Assembly (NCBI GenBank): GCA_947478975.1
Contig: CANJYI010000047.1
Coordinates: 1-10,989, forward strand
Direction of reading: 5' to 3'
Source: Chthoniobacteraceae bacterium
GTDB taxonomy: Bacteria > Verrucomicrobiota > Verrucomicrobiia > Chthoniobacterales > Chthoniobacteraceae
DNA length: 10,989 nt
Below, in pieces: positions 1 through 8,422 of this stretch. The notes under the pieces were generated by a model, which did not search any database, was not told the DNA's origin, and saw nothing but the letters and a program-made list of their open reading frames with translations. Numbering within the stretch: position 1 is the stretch's first letter; each line of letters opens with the position of its first letter. The translations under genes and the position numbers were made by a program.

Positions 1-3000
1 CGTAGACTGCTCCCGTGACGGTGGCGCCTGCGTTGGTGCCCACCGCCCAGGGCAGGATGCTGATGTTGGAGGAACCGGGCAGCCCGCCGCCGCCAACAAG
101 ACCGCCGACAAGGTTGGCCCCATTGCGCACCACGATGTCGCCGCGCCGTGCGGAGATCGGGTCCTCCATGGAGGAACCCAGCAACACAGCCGTGGCCTTG
201 TTGGTACGGGTGAGTGAATCCAAGGAAAGCTGCGCAACGGCGAGCGCTGCGCTGGCGTTCACCCGGATGGTGTTGGCCCCGCCGCCGAGGGTCACCGCTC
301 CGACCGTCTCCAGACGGGGGACAAGCGTGCTGGCCTGGTCGCTGGTGAAACCGAGCCCGACTGTGCTGATCGTGGTTACGGGACCGGTGTTTTGGAGCAG
401 AATGGGGGCAGTGTCCGAGAGCCTGTTGGCCTGCAGGGCGCCGGTGGTGTCGATGCTGAGTCCGCCACCGTTGAGGATGGAGACCGCACCGACCGCTGCA
501 AGGTTGGCGGAGGCGAGACCACTCGTGAGCGCGCCGTTGGCCAGAACGAGCTGCGCGCCGTTTAGCAGCAGGCTGCCGCTGAAGAGGTTGCTCGCAGTGT
601 TGAGTGTCAGCGTGTTGGCAGCTGCGGTGCCCAGAACCACCAGCGCTCCGGTGCCGGTCAGCGCGCCCGAGTAGGTGGTGCTCGCGGTCTGAGTGACGGT
701 GAGCGTGCCGGTTCCAATGCGGACCTCCCCGCCCACCGCCACGGTACCAGTCACGATGCCTGCGGTGAGTGTACTGCGGAGGAGGCCGCCTCCGGCAAGG
801 CTGCCGACGGTCTCGGAACCGTTGTTGAGGTCGAACACGGCGGAGGCGTTGTTGGCAATGTTGAGCGTGGACCGGTCACCGACGGCGTTGCCTCCGCCGA
901 CCCGGAGCGTGCCGGCGTTGAGATTGGTGGCGCCTGTGTAGGTGTTGTTGGAGGAGGAAAGGATGAGCATGCCGGGGCCCGCCTTGGTGAGGGTACCGTT
1001 TTGGATGAGGGAGTTGAGCGTCAGTGCGTTGGTGCCCTGCGGATTTTGCTGGAAGATGAAAAGCTCGCCCGTAGTGGAGGCAAGAGCTCCACCAGAGATT
1101 GCTGAATCAAAGGCGCCTACGCCTGGAGTCACCAGAATGCCGCCCCCTGCGAGGGTGAGGGTGGCGCCGGTGGCCACGGTAAGAGTGGAGGAGTTGGTTG
1201 CGTTAAAGCGCAGGGACTGGATCGTCCCGGAGGTTGCGGTGCCGGTGAAGCCGGTGGCGTCCGTGACATTGTCGGCGGCGGTGAAGGAGGCCGCCGCATC
1301 GCGCGCTGTGATGGCCGCGGCGGCGAGGTTGTTGGAGCCGTCCTTGGTGGCGAAGGAAAGGACGCCGGCGGAGTTGAACACCGCCCAGTTGCCGATGGTG
1401 CTGGTGCCGACATTGATCGCTCCGCTGGAGGGCGGCGTGAAGACCACCGTGGCGCCGGCGCCACGCGTGAGCGGGCCGGTGAACAGTGAAAGGGAGCCAC
1501 CGCCGGTGGTGGCGAGCGTCAGCGCGGAGGAGGTGGCGGCGGTGAGACTGGTGCTGGTGTAGGTTTGGGTGCCGGAGGTGGCGTCGCCCTTGGTGGCAAG
1601 GAGCAGGCCGCCGCCGAGGGTAAGCGTGGTCGCTCCCAGCTGGTTGTTTGCGGCGGAGTTGAACGCTGCTGCAAGGGTGCCGCTGTTGATGGAGAGCGCG
1701 CCTGTGAAGGTGTTGGTACCGGCAAGGGTGAGCGTGCCGGGGCCGGCCTTGATGAGGGAGCCGGTGGTGGTCCCGCCGTTTTTAACCACCCCTGTCATAA
1801 GCAGGTTTCCCGAACCACCGAAGGTCACGGTACGGGCGTTTGTGGTGTCCTGCAGGGCAAAGTCGCCGGCCAGCGTGAGGAGGCCGGAGCCGTTGTTGAG
1901 CAGTATGTTATTGCCGGAGGTGTTATAAGAGACCGTCCCGGCGAAAGCGATGTCACCGGGGCCCTGAACAACTGCAGTGGCTCCCGCAGTAAAGAGGCCC
2001 AGCGACTGGGCGAGCGTGAGGTTGTTGAGGGCTTGGAGATAGCTCGCTCCATTAAAGACCAGGGCGCTCGTGCCCGCACCCAGCGGTGTGCTGGCCCCAA
2101 GGTAAGAGCCTTGGGGGGTGTTTAACTGCAGCACGCCGCTGACGAGGTTTGTGTTTCCCACGTAGGTATTGGAGACGCTGTTGGCTCCCAGGATCACAAG
2201 TCCTGGCGGGGCGTTAAAGGTCGTATTGGCCGCCATGTCGACCTGGAGGGTGCCGAGCGCCGTTCCGCCGTTTTGGAGGGTGCCGTTGAGAATGGTGGTG
2301 CCCGTGCCGCGCAGAAGCAGGGTTTTATTGTAGGTCGAATCCTGCAAATTCGCGATGCCTCCAAGCGTGAGTGTCGCACCGTCGGTGAGAAAGTTGCTTA
2401 GGGTGACGCCCGAGTTGTTGAAGGTCCCTCCAAGCACCAGGCTGCTGGTTCCCGAAACCGTCAGCACCGCTCCTGAGACCGCACTGAAGTTGTTAGGAAG
2501 GGTGCGCGTTCCACCAAAGGTTACGAACGCTAAGGGCTGTGTGTTGGCCAGCGACACCGCGCTTCCGCCAAAAGCGGCGTCATTGGCAATCCCAAGCACC
2601 CCGGCGGAGAAGTTGGTATTCCCAGAATAGGTGTTTGTGCCCGAGAGCACCCACGTGCCGTTGCCCGTTTTTGTGAGTGCTGTGGTGCTTGCACCGTTGT
2701 TGGTGATGGCACCGCTGATTTCGTTCCAGTCGGCGTTTCCGCCTTGGAGCGTGAGGTTTTTGGCGCCAGTCTGGCTGAAGACGATGTCAGAAATCGACAG
2801 CGGCCCCGCGCCGTTGTTTTCCAGAATCGAAGTGCCCCCGGTACCGGCGATCTCAATGCGTCGGGTCACCGTTTCCCCGATGCCCGCATACACCAAGCCG
2901 GCAGTGTTGCCTGCCGCGCCAATGACCAGCCTGTCCCCGTTTCCGGTGAGCGCGCCGAGTGGCCCGTTGGCGCCAAGGGATCCAACCACCACCAGACCGT

Positions 3001-6000
3001 TGTTGACCACCAGGCCGCCTGAACCACCTGTAAATGTGTTGGCCCGAGTGATGTAAAGGACTCCGGCGCCGGTTTTCGTCAGGGCGGCGGTGCTAGCTGA
3101 GGCGCTTCCGGAGATCACGCCCGACACTGTGGCAAAGTCCGTGGTCGCGGCGGTGTTGTCGTCCACCTGGATGATCCGCGTCGGGGTGAAATTCGTCCCG
3201 AGGTTGAGCGCCGGAGCGAACTCTACTTCTGAAAGTGCCGAGTTGGAATTGTTGAGCAGCAGGGTGCCGCTTACGAGGCCGGTGCCGCCCCAAAGGACGG
3301 AACCGCCGCTCACGAGAAGTTTGGCTCCGGAGGCCGCAAAGCCACCGATGCTGTTGGCCCCCCACTGGACCTGGTTGGCGAGCGTGCCCACGGAAAGCGT
3401 GAATGTGCCCGAGGCCTCGAGTACACCCGCGGAACTGTTGAAGAGCAGGTTGGTGTTGGGAGAAAGCGCGGTACCCGGCGCGAGACGCAGCACGCCGGCG
3501 GAGACCGTGGTGGTGCCGGAGTAAGTGTTTGAAGAGCCGCCAAGGATCCAGACGCCCGCCCCTGTCTTCGTAACGGAAAGCGAGCTGGTGCCGTTGTTTA
3601 CAAGCTGGAGATCCAGCTCGTTGTCGCCGGTGGAGTTGCCCTGAAGGGTGAGCGTGCGGGCGCCCGTGCCGCTAAAGACCACGGGGGCGGTGTTGTTAAA
3701 GATCAGGGCCGCGTTGTTTGCGGCGCCCGCTGCGAGGACGTTGTTTCCGTACTGTCCGGAGGAATCGAGCGTGCCGTTTCCAGCGAGCGTGAAAAGGCGG
3801 TTGAGGGAAACGGAGGGCGTCTGGGTGGTTTGGTAAATCTGTGCGTTTGACCCGGTGTACTGGAGGATGCCGCCGTTAAAGACGAGGCTGGCCGCGTTGG
3901 AGGCGGCGCTTGCCGCATCGCCCCGCCCGATGGCGCTTGTGACTCCGATGTTCGCAAGCGTGTTGACTTGGAGCATGCCACCCGAAAGCGTCAGCGGCCC
4001 GGTAAAGGTGTTGAGGCCACTGAAGGCGGTGGTCGCGTTGGTTCCTATTTTGGTGAGGGACAGCGGGGCGGAGCCGTCCTGGAGCAGGCCGCTGAAAACA
4101 CCGCCGGTGTTGTTGTTGCCGATCGTGAGCGTGGCTGTCACCGTACCTGAATTGGTGACGGTTCCGCTGCCGTTGAAGGCGCCGACGGCCGAGGGGACAT
4201 TCACGCCGTTGAGATCCAGTACTCCGCCCTGCCGGATCGTCAGAGACTGGCTGCCCGCGCCCAGCACGGCGCCGGCGGTGAGCCGAAGGACGCCCTCGTT
4301 GATGGTGAGAGTGCCAGATTGCGCATTGGCGCCCGAGAGGAGGAGTGTGCCGCGCCCGTTTTTGGTGAGGCCGCCTGTGGTGCTGGACGCCAGGGGCGAG
4401 GCGAGCGTGAGGACGTCGAGTTCGGTGTCCGTGCGGATGACGAAGTCCCCGGAGCCCCCGGTGGTGAGGGAACCGCCAGACAGGGTCGCCGCGTTACCAC
4501 CGGTGAGCAGGAGGGCGCCGGCGGTGTTGGCCCCGCTGTTGATGGTGAGCAGGCCCCCGAGGTTGAGCGTGCCGGACGAGGCCATCTTCAAGCCGCCCGC
4601 GATTGTGACGGCGGTGGCCTGTGTGAAGTAGCCGTCTATGAAATAGGGACTCGTATTGCCGGCCTGCAGGCTGCCCCCGGCGGCCGTATAGGTGCTGGAG
4701 ACAATGCTGCCCGTGCCATCGAGGGCAGCGAAGTCAGCGCCGTTGAGGTAAAAGCGCGGATTGAGCAGTCCGGAGGATAAATTCGAGGTTCCCGCCAGAA
4801 CGACTCTGGAGCCCGCGTCGCTGAGGTCGAAGTTCAGCCCGGAGCCGTTTGTGACGGCTCCAAGCGTGCCGAAGGAGAGCGTGCCTCCGCCTGTGCCTTT
4901 CAAGATGCCGCCGCCTGCGGAGAGGGTGAGCGTACCCGCTGTTTCCGTGAGGCCGGCAGTGCCGGCGTAGAGAAAGGTGCCGCCTGCGCTGCTCGTGTTT
5001 GCGGCGGAGGCGGCGCTGGTGAGGGAGTCGGCGCCGAACGACAGGATGGCGGAGTTGGACAGCAGATCGGATCCGTTGCCGGTGGCGGCGGTGGGTTTGA
5101 ATTGGAGTGTGCCGCCGGTGACGGTGACATTTCCAGTGAAGCCGGTGAGGGTACCGAAGGTGAGGGTGGCCCCGGCGACAAGGTTCGTGCCAATGTTGCT
5201 GCTCGCCCAGATCGTCCCGCCGCTGATGGCGGTGATGACGCCGGAGATGCCTGTGCCGGAGACGCTTTGCCCCACGACCAGCCCAGAGGTGCTGCTGAGG
5301 ACGACGGAATTGCCGATAGTGGAGCCTCCCGAAACGACGGTCGCTGTGGTGGAGGACGCGTAAAGAGTGGCGTCCGGGGAGTAACTCCACAGGCCAAATC
5401 CCTGCTTAAGGAGCGAGGTACGGTTTGTGGAAGTGTTGTTCTGAAGGACGCCGCGGACTTCGTTGGCGGCGGTGGAAGTCCCACCGAGGATGAAGGTTTT
5501 GGAGCCGGCTCCGGTGGCCGTGATGCCTCTGGAGAGGACGAGGGCGCCCGAACCGCTGGAGAGGAGCATCGCACTGGCGGTCGTGCTCGAGAGGTTGACG
5601 GCTTTGGTGGTGGCTTCCCCCGCGCCTTGGTAGAGGACCGCACCCGTCGTAGTGGTGGTGCCCAGGTTCAAGGCGCCGCTGTTGCCGCTGTTGAAGGCGC
5701 CAAAGCTATTGACGACGGTGGTGCCTCCAAATGCATTGAAGCCGCCCACCATGGTGCCGGCTATGCCTGAAATCAGAAGCTGGCCGGTGCCGCTTTTTTG
5801 GGCGTAGTGCGAGGCGTTGCTTCCGTTCAAGTTGCCGTTGAGCAGGGTGTCCCCTGTGACGGTGAGGGTGATCGTACGGGCAAAGGGCTCCGTGGATTGG
5901 AGGGTGTTATTGATGGTCAACAGCCCGTTGGCGGTGCTGGTGAAGGCGTAACTGTTCGATCCCGGGATGGTAATGGTGCCGCTCGTGCCCATGGAAACGC

Positions 6001-7390
6001 CATAGCCGTCGCGGCTGTTGATCACCAGTGTCTGTCCAGCCCCCGTCGGAGAGAAGTTGCCCAGCACGAGCGTTTGATTCAGGCCGCTGCCATTCAGCGC
6101 GCGGCTGGCAAAAAGGGTGGTGGATTGGTATTGGCTAAAGTTTTTCGAGGCAAAGGAGGTGCCGGGATTGTCGGAGCGGACTTCGAAGACGCCTCCTCCA
6201 TTTCCGAGCATGATCGCGTTGGCCGCGGTACTCAGGCCGAGTTGCCCGCCGTTCTCGACCCGGATGAAACCGGCGTTGTCGATCTGCACGGGCCCGGTGA
6301 AACTGTTGAGGCTGTTGGTCAGGGTCAGCGTGCCGAACCCTGTCTTGTTCAGGGTGCCTCCGGTGACGAGCGCGTCGATGACCGTGTTGTTTGGCAGGAT
6401 CGCGGAGGTCGCGCTGGAACTGAAAGCCGTCATGAGGCCCGCTCCGAGGTTGAGCTGTCCGGTGAGGTTGAGCTGACCTGATGCCGAGTAGATACGTGTT
6501 GCGGATGCGGAACTTGTGGTGACGGAGCCGGTCAGGGTGTTGTTGCCCACGCTCAGGAGGGCGGCCTGTGCGAGAACCATTCCTGAACCCTGGGGCGCAG
6601 GGGTGCTGGAGCTGCCGTAACCGGAGAGGGTTAGGTTTTGTGCGAGTGTAAACCCCGTCCCGCCGGGCCCTGCGAGAACCAGCGCGCCGCCGCCGATCAG
6701 GGAGTCGCCGCCCACCAGCACGGGTAAGGCTCCCGCGCCCAGCGCGGAGCCGTTGGTGACCAGAAGGACGCCGCCGGTGACGGTTGTCTGGCCGGTATAG
6801 GTGTTGTTTCCCGAAAGGACTGCTGTGCCCCGACCGGTTTTCCACAGGTCGGCGGCGGAGGCCCCGGTGACGGCGGCCGCAACGTTGAGGGTCCGGCCAA
6901 GACCCACGCTCCATTGCTGGCCAGCTCCCAAGCTGAGGAGGCCCGTGAGCGTGAGGTCCTGCCGGGCGGAGCCGAGGTCAAGGCCGCCGGAACCGAGGGT
7001 TAAGGTGTAGGACCCTGTGGAAAGAGAAAGTGGCACTCCCGGGTTGGTGAGTTGTATTCCAGCAAGGGAAAGGCTGCCGCCCAGCGTAAAGGAGGTGCCC
7101 CCCGCCAGCGTGGAATCAAAGAGCGCAATGTCCAGTTCGGTGGGAAGGGTTCCTCCGATCCAGGAAGAGGACAAGGTCAGGTCCGTCCCCGTGGCGGCCT
7201 TGGTCACCGAGGCGGCTGCCAACAGCGCTTGCTGCGTGCAGGCCAAGCCAAGCAAAAAGAGCAACGCCACTGCCAGTGAGCGCAGCCCCAATCCGGCCAC
7301 AGTTCTTCCTGCCGAGAATGACGGCTGAGGCTGGAACGGCTCCTGTCTGTCTACGAGCGCATTCCTCTCCTGGGTGCGAGGGGGACGCAT
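1..7390 (-). CDS. Giant secreted autotransporter-associated beta-strand (PATR) repeat protein, C-terminus outside window
   Basis: The frame has no stop from 7444 to the left edge and gives at least 2463 residues from ATG 7390. A basic and hydrophobic segment (SLAVALLFLLGLA, about residues 38-50) and an AAA|S site after residue 60 form a signal peptide. A globular-looking module follows (SSSWIGGTLPTELDIALFDS, then TNPG, TLTLGSGGLDL, QQWSVGLGRTLNV; about 72-165). PATR-like repeats begin near residues 181, 347, 1008, 1112, 1273, 1437, 1572, 1731, 1879 and 2134; one example is LTKAGPGMLILSSSNNTYTG. About 400-1000 holds more degenerate beta repeats, and near 690-740 there is a GLVVGQSVSGTGISGVITAI module. 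The last visible residues include ILPWAVGTNAG. PATR repeats form right-handed beta-helices in exported bacterial proteins, so a surface or extracellular role is inferred. The substrate or partner is unknown, and the sorting domain (beta-barrel, PEP-CTERM or other) lies outside. GTG 7300 is an alternative start with a better ribosome site. Confidence 0.93.
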   Translation of the reverse strand, partial: MRPPRTQERNALVDRQEPFQPQPSFSAGRTVAGLGLRSLAVALLFLLGLACTQQALLAAASVTKAATGTDLTLSSSWIGGTLPTELDIALFDSTLAGGTSFTLGGSLSLAGIQLTNPGVPLSLSTGSYTLTLGSGGLDLGSARQDLTLTGLLSLGAGQQWSVGLGRTLNVAAAVTGASAADLWKTGRGTAVLSGNNTYTGQTTVTGGVLLVTNGSALGAGALPVLVGGDSLIGGGALVLAGPGGTGFTLAQNLTLSGYGSSSTPAPQGSGMVLAQAALLSVGNNTLTGSVTTSSASATRIYSASGQLNLTGQLNLGAGLMTAFSSSATSAILPNNTVIDALVTGGTLNKTGFGTLTLTNSLNSFTGPVQIDNAGFIRVENGGQLGLSTAANAIMLGNGGGVFEVRSDNPGTSFASKNFSQYQSTTLFASRALNGSGLNQTLVLGNFSPTGAGQTLVINSRDGYGVSMGTSGTITIPGSNSYAFTSTANGLLTINNTLQSTEPFARTITLTVTGDTLLNGNLNGSNASHYAQKSGTGQLLISGIAGTMVGGFNAFGGTTVVNSFGAFNSGNSGALNLGTTTTTGAVLYQGAGEATTKAVNLSSTTASAMLLSSGSGALVLSRGITATGAGSKTFILGGTSTAANEVRGVLQNNTSTNRTSLLKQGFGLWSYSPDATLYASSTTATVVSGGSTIGNSVVLSSTSGLVVGQSVSGTGISGVITAISGGTIWASSNIGTNLVAGATLTFGTLTGFTGNVTVTGGTLQFKPTAATGNGSDLLSNSAILSFGADSLTSAASAANTSSAGGTFLYAGTAGLTETAGTLTLSAGGGILKGTGGGTLSFGTLGAVTNGSGLNFDLSDAGSRVVLAGTSNLSSGLLNPRFYLNGADFAALDGTGSIVSSTYTAAGGSLQAGNTSPYFIDGYFTQATAVTIAGGLKMASSGTLNLGGLLTINSGANTAGALLLTGGNAATLSGGSLTTGGSGDFVIRTDTELDVLTLASPLASSTTGGLTKNGRGTLLLSGANAQSGTLTINEGVLRLTAGAVLGAGSQSLTIRQGGVLDLNGVNVPSAVGAFNGSGTVTNSGTVTATLTIGNNNTGGVFSGLLQDGSAPLSLTKIGTNATTAFSGLNTFTGPLTLSGGMLQVNTLANIGVTSAIGRGDAASAASNAASLVFNGGILQYTGSNAQIYQTTQTPSVSLNRLFTLAGNGTLDSSGQYGNNVLAAGAANNAALIFNNTAPVVFSGTGARTLTLQGNSTGDNELDLQLVNNGTSSLSVTKTGAGVWILGGSSNTYSGTTTVSAGVLRLAPGTALSPNTNLLFNSSAGVLEASGTFTLSVGTLANQVQWGANSIGGFAASGAKLLVSGGSVLWGGTGLVSGTLLLNNSNSALSEVEFAPALNLGTNFTPTRIIQVDDNTAATTDFATVSGVISGSASASTAALTKTGAGVLYITRANTFTGGSGGLVVNNGLVVVGSLGANGPLGALTGNGDRLVIGAAGNTAGLVYAGIGETVTRRIEIAGTGGTSILENNGAGPLSISDIVFSQTGAKNLTLQGGNADWNEISGAITNNGASTTALTKTGNGTWVLSGTNTYSGNTNFSAGVLGIANDAAFGGSAVSLANTQPLAFVTFGGTRTLPNNFSAVSGAVLTVSGTSSLVLGGTFNNSGVTLSNFLTDGATLTLGGIANLQDSTYNKTLLLRGTGTTILNGTLQNGGTALGTLQVDMAANTTFNAPPGLVILGANSVSNTYVGNTNLVSGVLQLNTPQGSYLGASTPLGAGTSALVFNGASYLQALNNLTLAQSLGLFTAGATAVVQGPGDIAFAGTVSYNTSGNNILLNNGSGLLTLAGDFALQDTTNARTVTFGGSGNLLMTGVVKNGGTTTGSLIKAGPGTLTLAGTNTFTGALSINSGTLAAAFNSAANNQLGATTLTLGGGLLLATKGDATSGTQTYTSTSLTAATSSALTLATTGGGSLSLFTGPLTRGAGATVVFTPPSSGAINVGTSTIGNWAVFNSAGVLSFATKDGSNNLAAAAITARDAAASFTAADNVTDATGFTGTATSGTIQSLRFNATNSSTLTVATGATLTLAGGGILVTPGVGAFDSAISGGALASTTGELFIFQQNPQGTNALTLNSLIQNGTLTKAGPGMLILSSSNNTYTGATNLNAGTLRVGGGNAVGDRSTLNIANNASAVFDLNNGSETVGSLAGGGLLRSTLTAGIVTGTVAVGGEVRIGTGTLTVTQTASTTYSGALTGTGALVVLGTAAANTLTLNTASNLFSGSLLLNGAQLVLANGALTSGLASANLAAVGAVSILNGGGLSIDTTGALQANRLSDTAPILLQNTGPVTTISTVGLGFTSDQASTLVPRLETVGAVTLGGGANTIRVNASAALAVAQLSLDSLTRTNKATAVLLGSSMEDPISARRGDIVVRNGANLVGGLVGGGGLPGSSNISILPWAVGTNAGATVTGAVY
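7305..7310 (-). promoter_or_regulatory. Possible ribosome binding site favouring a GTG start at 7300
   Basis: On the minus strand AGGAAG lies four bases before the in-frame GTG at 7300. Starting there gives a compact classical signal peptide (MAGLGLRSLAVALLFLLGLA). The ATG at 7390 adds 30 polar residues and has no purine-rich stretch just upstream (ACCCCCAGT). Several Verrucomicrobiota genes lack strong Shine-Dalgarno sites, so the longer start cannot be excluded. Confidence 0.35.
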
Positions 7391-7436
7391 ACTGGGGGTG
7401 GTCGGTACGGCTGAGAAATAACCCAGCCGCCGCCTG

Positions 7437-7470
7437 ATAATAAACTATCGGCTGACTGAGGTTGTTCCAA
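7437..7470 (-). promoter_or_regulatory. Weak candidate promoter for the giant repeat protein gene
   Basis: On the minus strand TTGGAA (7470-7465) is followed 17 bases later by TAGTTT, and just beyond that by TATTAT (7442-7437), which is close to a TATAAT -10 box. The TATTAT would leave a leader of about 45 bases before ATG 7390, but its spacing from TTGGAA is 22 bases, which is too long. The elements match only partly and no transcript data exist, so this is a tentative placement. Confidence 0.2.
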
Positions 7471-7663
7471 GCCTGCGTTATGAAAAAATCGTCTTCTTTC
7501 TAACATGCAGGTTTGTCTTACATCGCTGTGAGAGGCAAGATTCCCGGTGTATTGATGAAACAAGCATAGGCTCGCCCCATGGGACTGTATTACATTCCTT
7601 GAATCGCGTTGCTTTCAGAAACCGGATGTCAGCACCCACAGATTTTTTTGGTTGTGTGTCTTT

Positions 7664-7703
7664 CACAGCGGGCTTCTTCCCGGGAGGACTTTTTCCTCCT
7701 GTG
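7664..7703. other. Compact three-way-junction fold
   Basis: An outer stem CACA (7664-7667) / TGTG (7700-7703) encloses two adjacent hairpins. The first is CGGG-CTTCTT-CCCG (7669-7682). The second is GGAGGA-CTTTT-TCCTCC (7683-7699). All paired bases are Watson-Crick and only G7668 is left unpaired at the junction. It could be a structured leader, a small repeat or chance; its function is unknown. Confidence 0.3.
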
Positions 7704-7787
7704 GTGGTTTGAATGGGGACAGTCCGTAGGGGGTTGCCTGCGGAACCACCGGCAGCGGCTCTAGGGTTGCTGGCTCGCTCAATTGAA

Positions 7788-7809
7788 AATTCACTCCGAA
7801 TTCACTCCG
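7788..7809. repeat. 11-bp tandem duplication AATTCACTCCG x2
   Basis: AATTCACTCCG occurs at 7788-7798 and again, directly abutting, at 7799-7809. It could be a replication-slippage scar, a remnant target duplication or paired binding sites. Nothing in the flanks decides between these. Confidence 0.6.
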
Positions 7810-7911
7810 CCAGGATGTGAGGCACCCGACCGCACAAGCGGGTGGCCGAGACAGCGGGCGGCGACTATTTCACTGGGAAGCCGTCCGCATCTGGCGTGTA
7901 GACCTCTAGTG

Positions 7912-8221
7912 CCCGAAGTCAGTCACGGTTTCGCACCGACAACCGACCCCTCTCGCTACCAGAGGAAGCGGAGGGAGATCGCCGGGCGGCAGCGAGGCCT
8001 TGCGAGCGCCCCCGGTCCGCCACAAAGGGAGCGCAGGCCCCGGCGGGGCCGGAGAACCAGGGCGCGCAGGCCGGTCTTGCGCCCCTACCGGGGCGGGCGC
8101 CCTTTTTGGGACAGACCGGTGGCGGCGCTCGCGGGGCTCGCTTGCCGTCCGGCTAATTATCTCCGCTCCCTCCGGGAGCAAGACGGTCAGCGCCCGGGCA
8201 CGAAACATTACCTGATTCGGG
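7912..8221. repeat. 310-bp imperfect inverted repeat (two facing copies of one element)
   Basis: The two arms match in order along their length. CCCGAA (7912) pairs with TTCGGG (8216-8221), and GTTTCG (7928) pairs with CGAAAC (8201-8206). CTACCAGAGGAAGCGGAG (7956-7973) matches 8161-8178 at 15 of 18 positions. GCCGGGCGGC (7981-7990) matches 8144-8153 at 9 of 10. GCGAGCGCC (8002-8010) pairs perfectly with 8124-8132, and CCGCCAC (8017-8023) pairs perfectly with GTGGCGG (8119-8125). A central block (about 8035-8096) contains GTAGGGGCGCA-like text on the minus strand. The mismatches and small indels suggest two old copies of a dispersed extragenic repeat placed head to head, or a decayed MITE-like element. 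No transposase and no obvious target duplication are seen. Confidence 0.7.
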
Positions 8222-8280
8222 GTACTCGGGCGTGTGCGCTGTGGGAGGCTTTCTGCTGACTCCTTGTGGAATGGAGAGTA

Positions 8281-8374
8281 ATCCGCAGATTTCGGATCAG
8301 CACAGATGTCCGAGAGGAAAAACTGAGAGAGAAAGGCCCTCTCAACCCTCTGTGCTCATCTGTTATCTGCGGAT
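8281..8374. repeat. 94-bp palindromic element with ATCCGCAGAT ends (MITE/REP-like)
   Basis: ATCCGCAGAT at 8281-8290 is the exact reverse complement of ATCTGCGGAT at 8365-8374. The similarity continues inward: CAGCACAGA on the left against GAGCACAGA on the right arm read in reverse complement, then GAGAGG on both. Elements with the theme ATCCGCAGAT...GCACAGA...TCTGTGCTCATCTG...ATCTGCGGAT are, from memory, common intergenic repeats in Verrucomicrobiota and some other phyla, where they are often mis-annotated as small proteins. It encodes nothing itself, and how it moves is unknown. Confidence 0.75.
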
Positions 8375-8422
8375 AAACCTCTGCCTCAGTGGTTTGTACG
8401 TGCCTCGCGCTGCTGCCGTTCA

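Noticed and set aside
4734..5390. 218-residue minus-strand frame rich in Arg and His
   Set aside because: It is an out-of-frame reading of the giant gene on the same strand; its composition is biased and its neighbours in the correct frame are clear beta repeats.
15..6481. Many 60-260 residue plus-strand frames across the left two thirds (for example 15-674, 942-1562, 3855-4631, 5798-6481)
   Set aside because: They are antisense to a stop-free minus-strand frame that encodes recognisable PATR repeats. Their translations are low-complexity Pro/Val/Ser/Arg text, and their openness follows from the codon bias of the repeats.
7351..7563. 70-residue minus-strand frame over the start of the giant gene
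   Set aside because: It overlaps the leader in a different frame, stops at 7351 and has no recognisable features.
7838..7940. tRNA-like text (GCGGGTGGCCGAG followed by GGTTTCGCACC)
   Set aside because: The T-loop consensus GTTCRANNC and a matching acceptor stem are absent, and the spacing is too long for a normal tRNA.
7906..8259. Small Arg/Pro-rich frames on both strands over the 310-bp inverted repeat
   Set aside because: They mirror each other because of the inverted repeat, which is the expected result of translating a palindrome.
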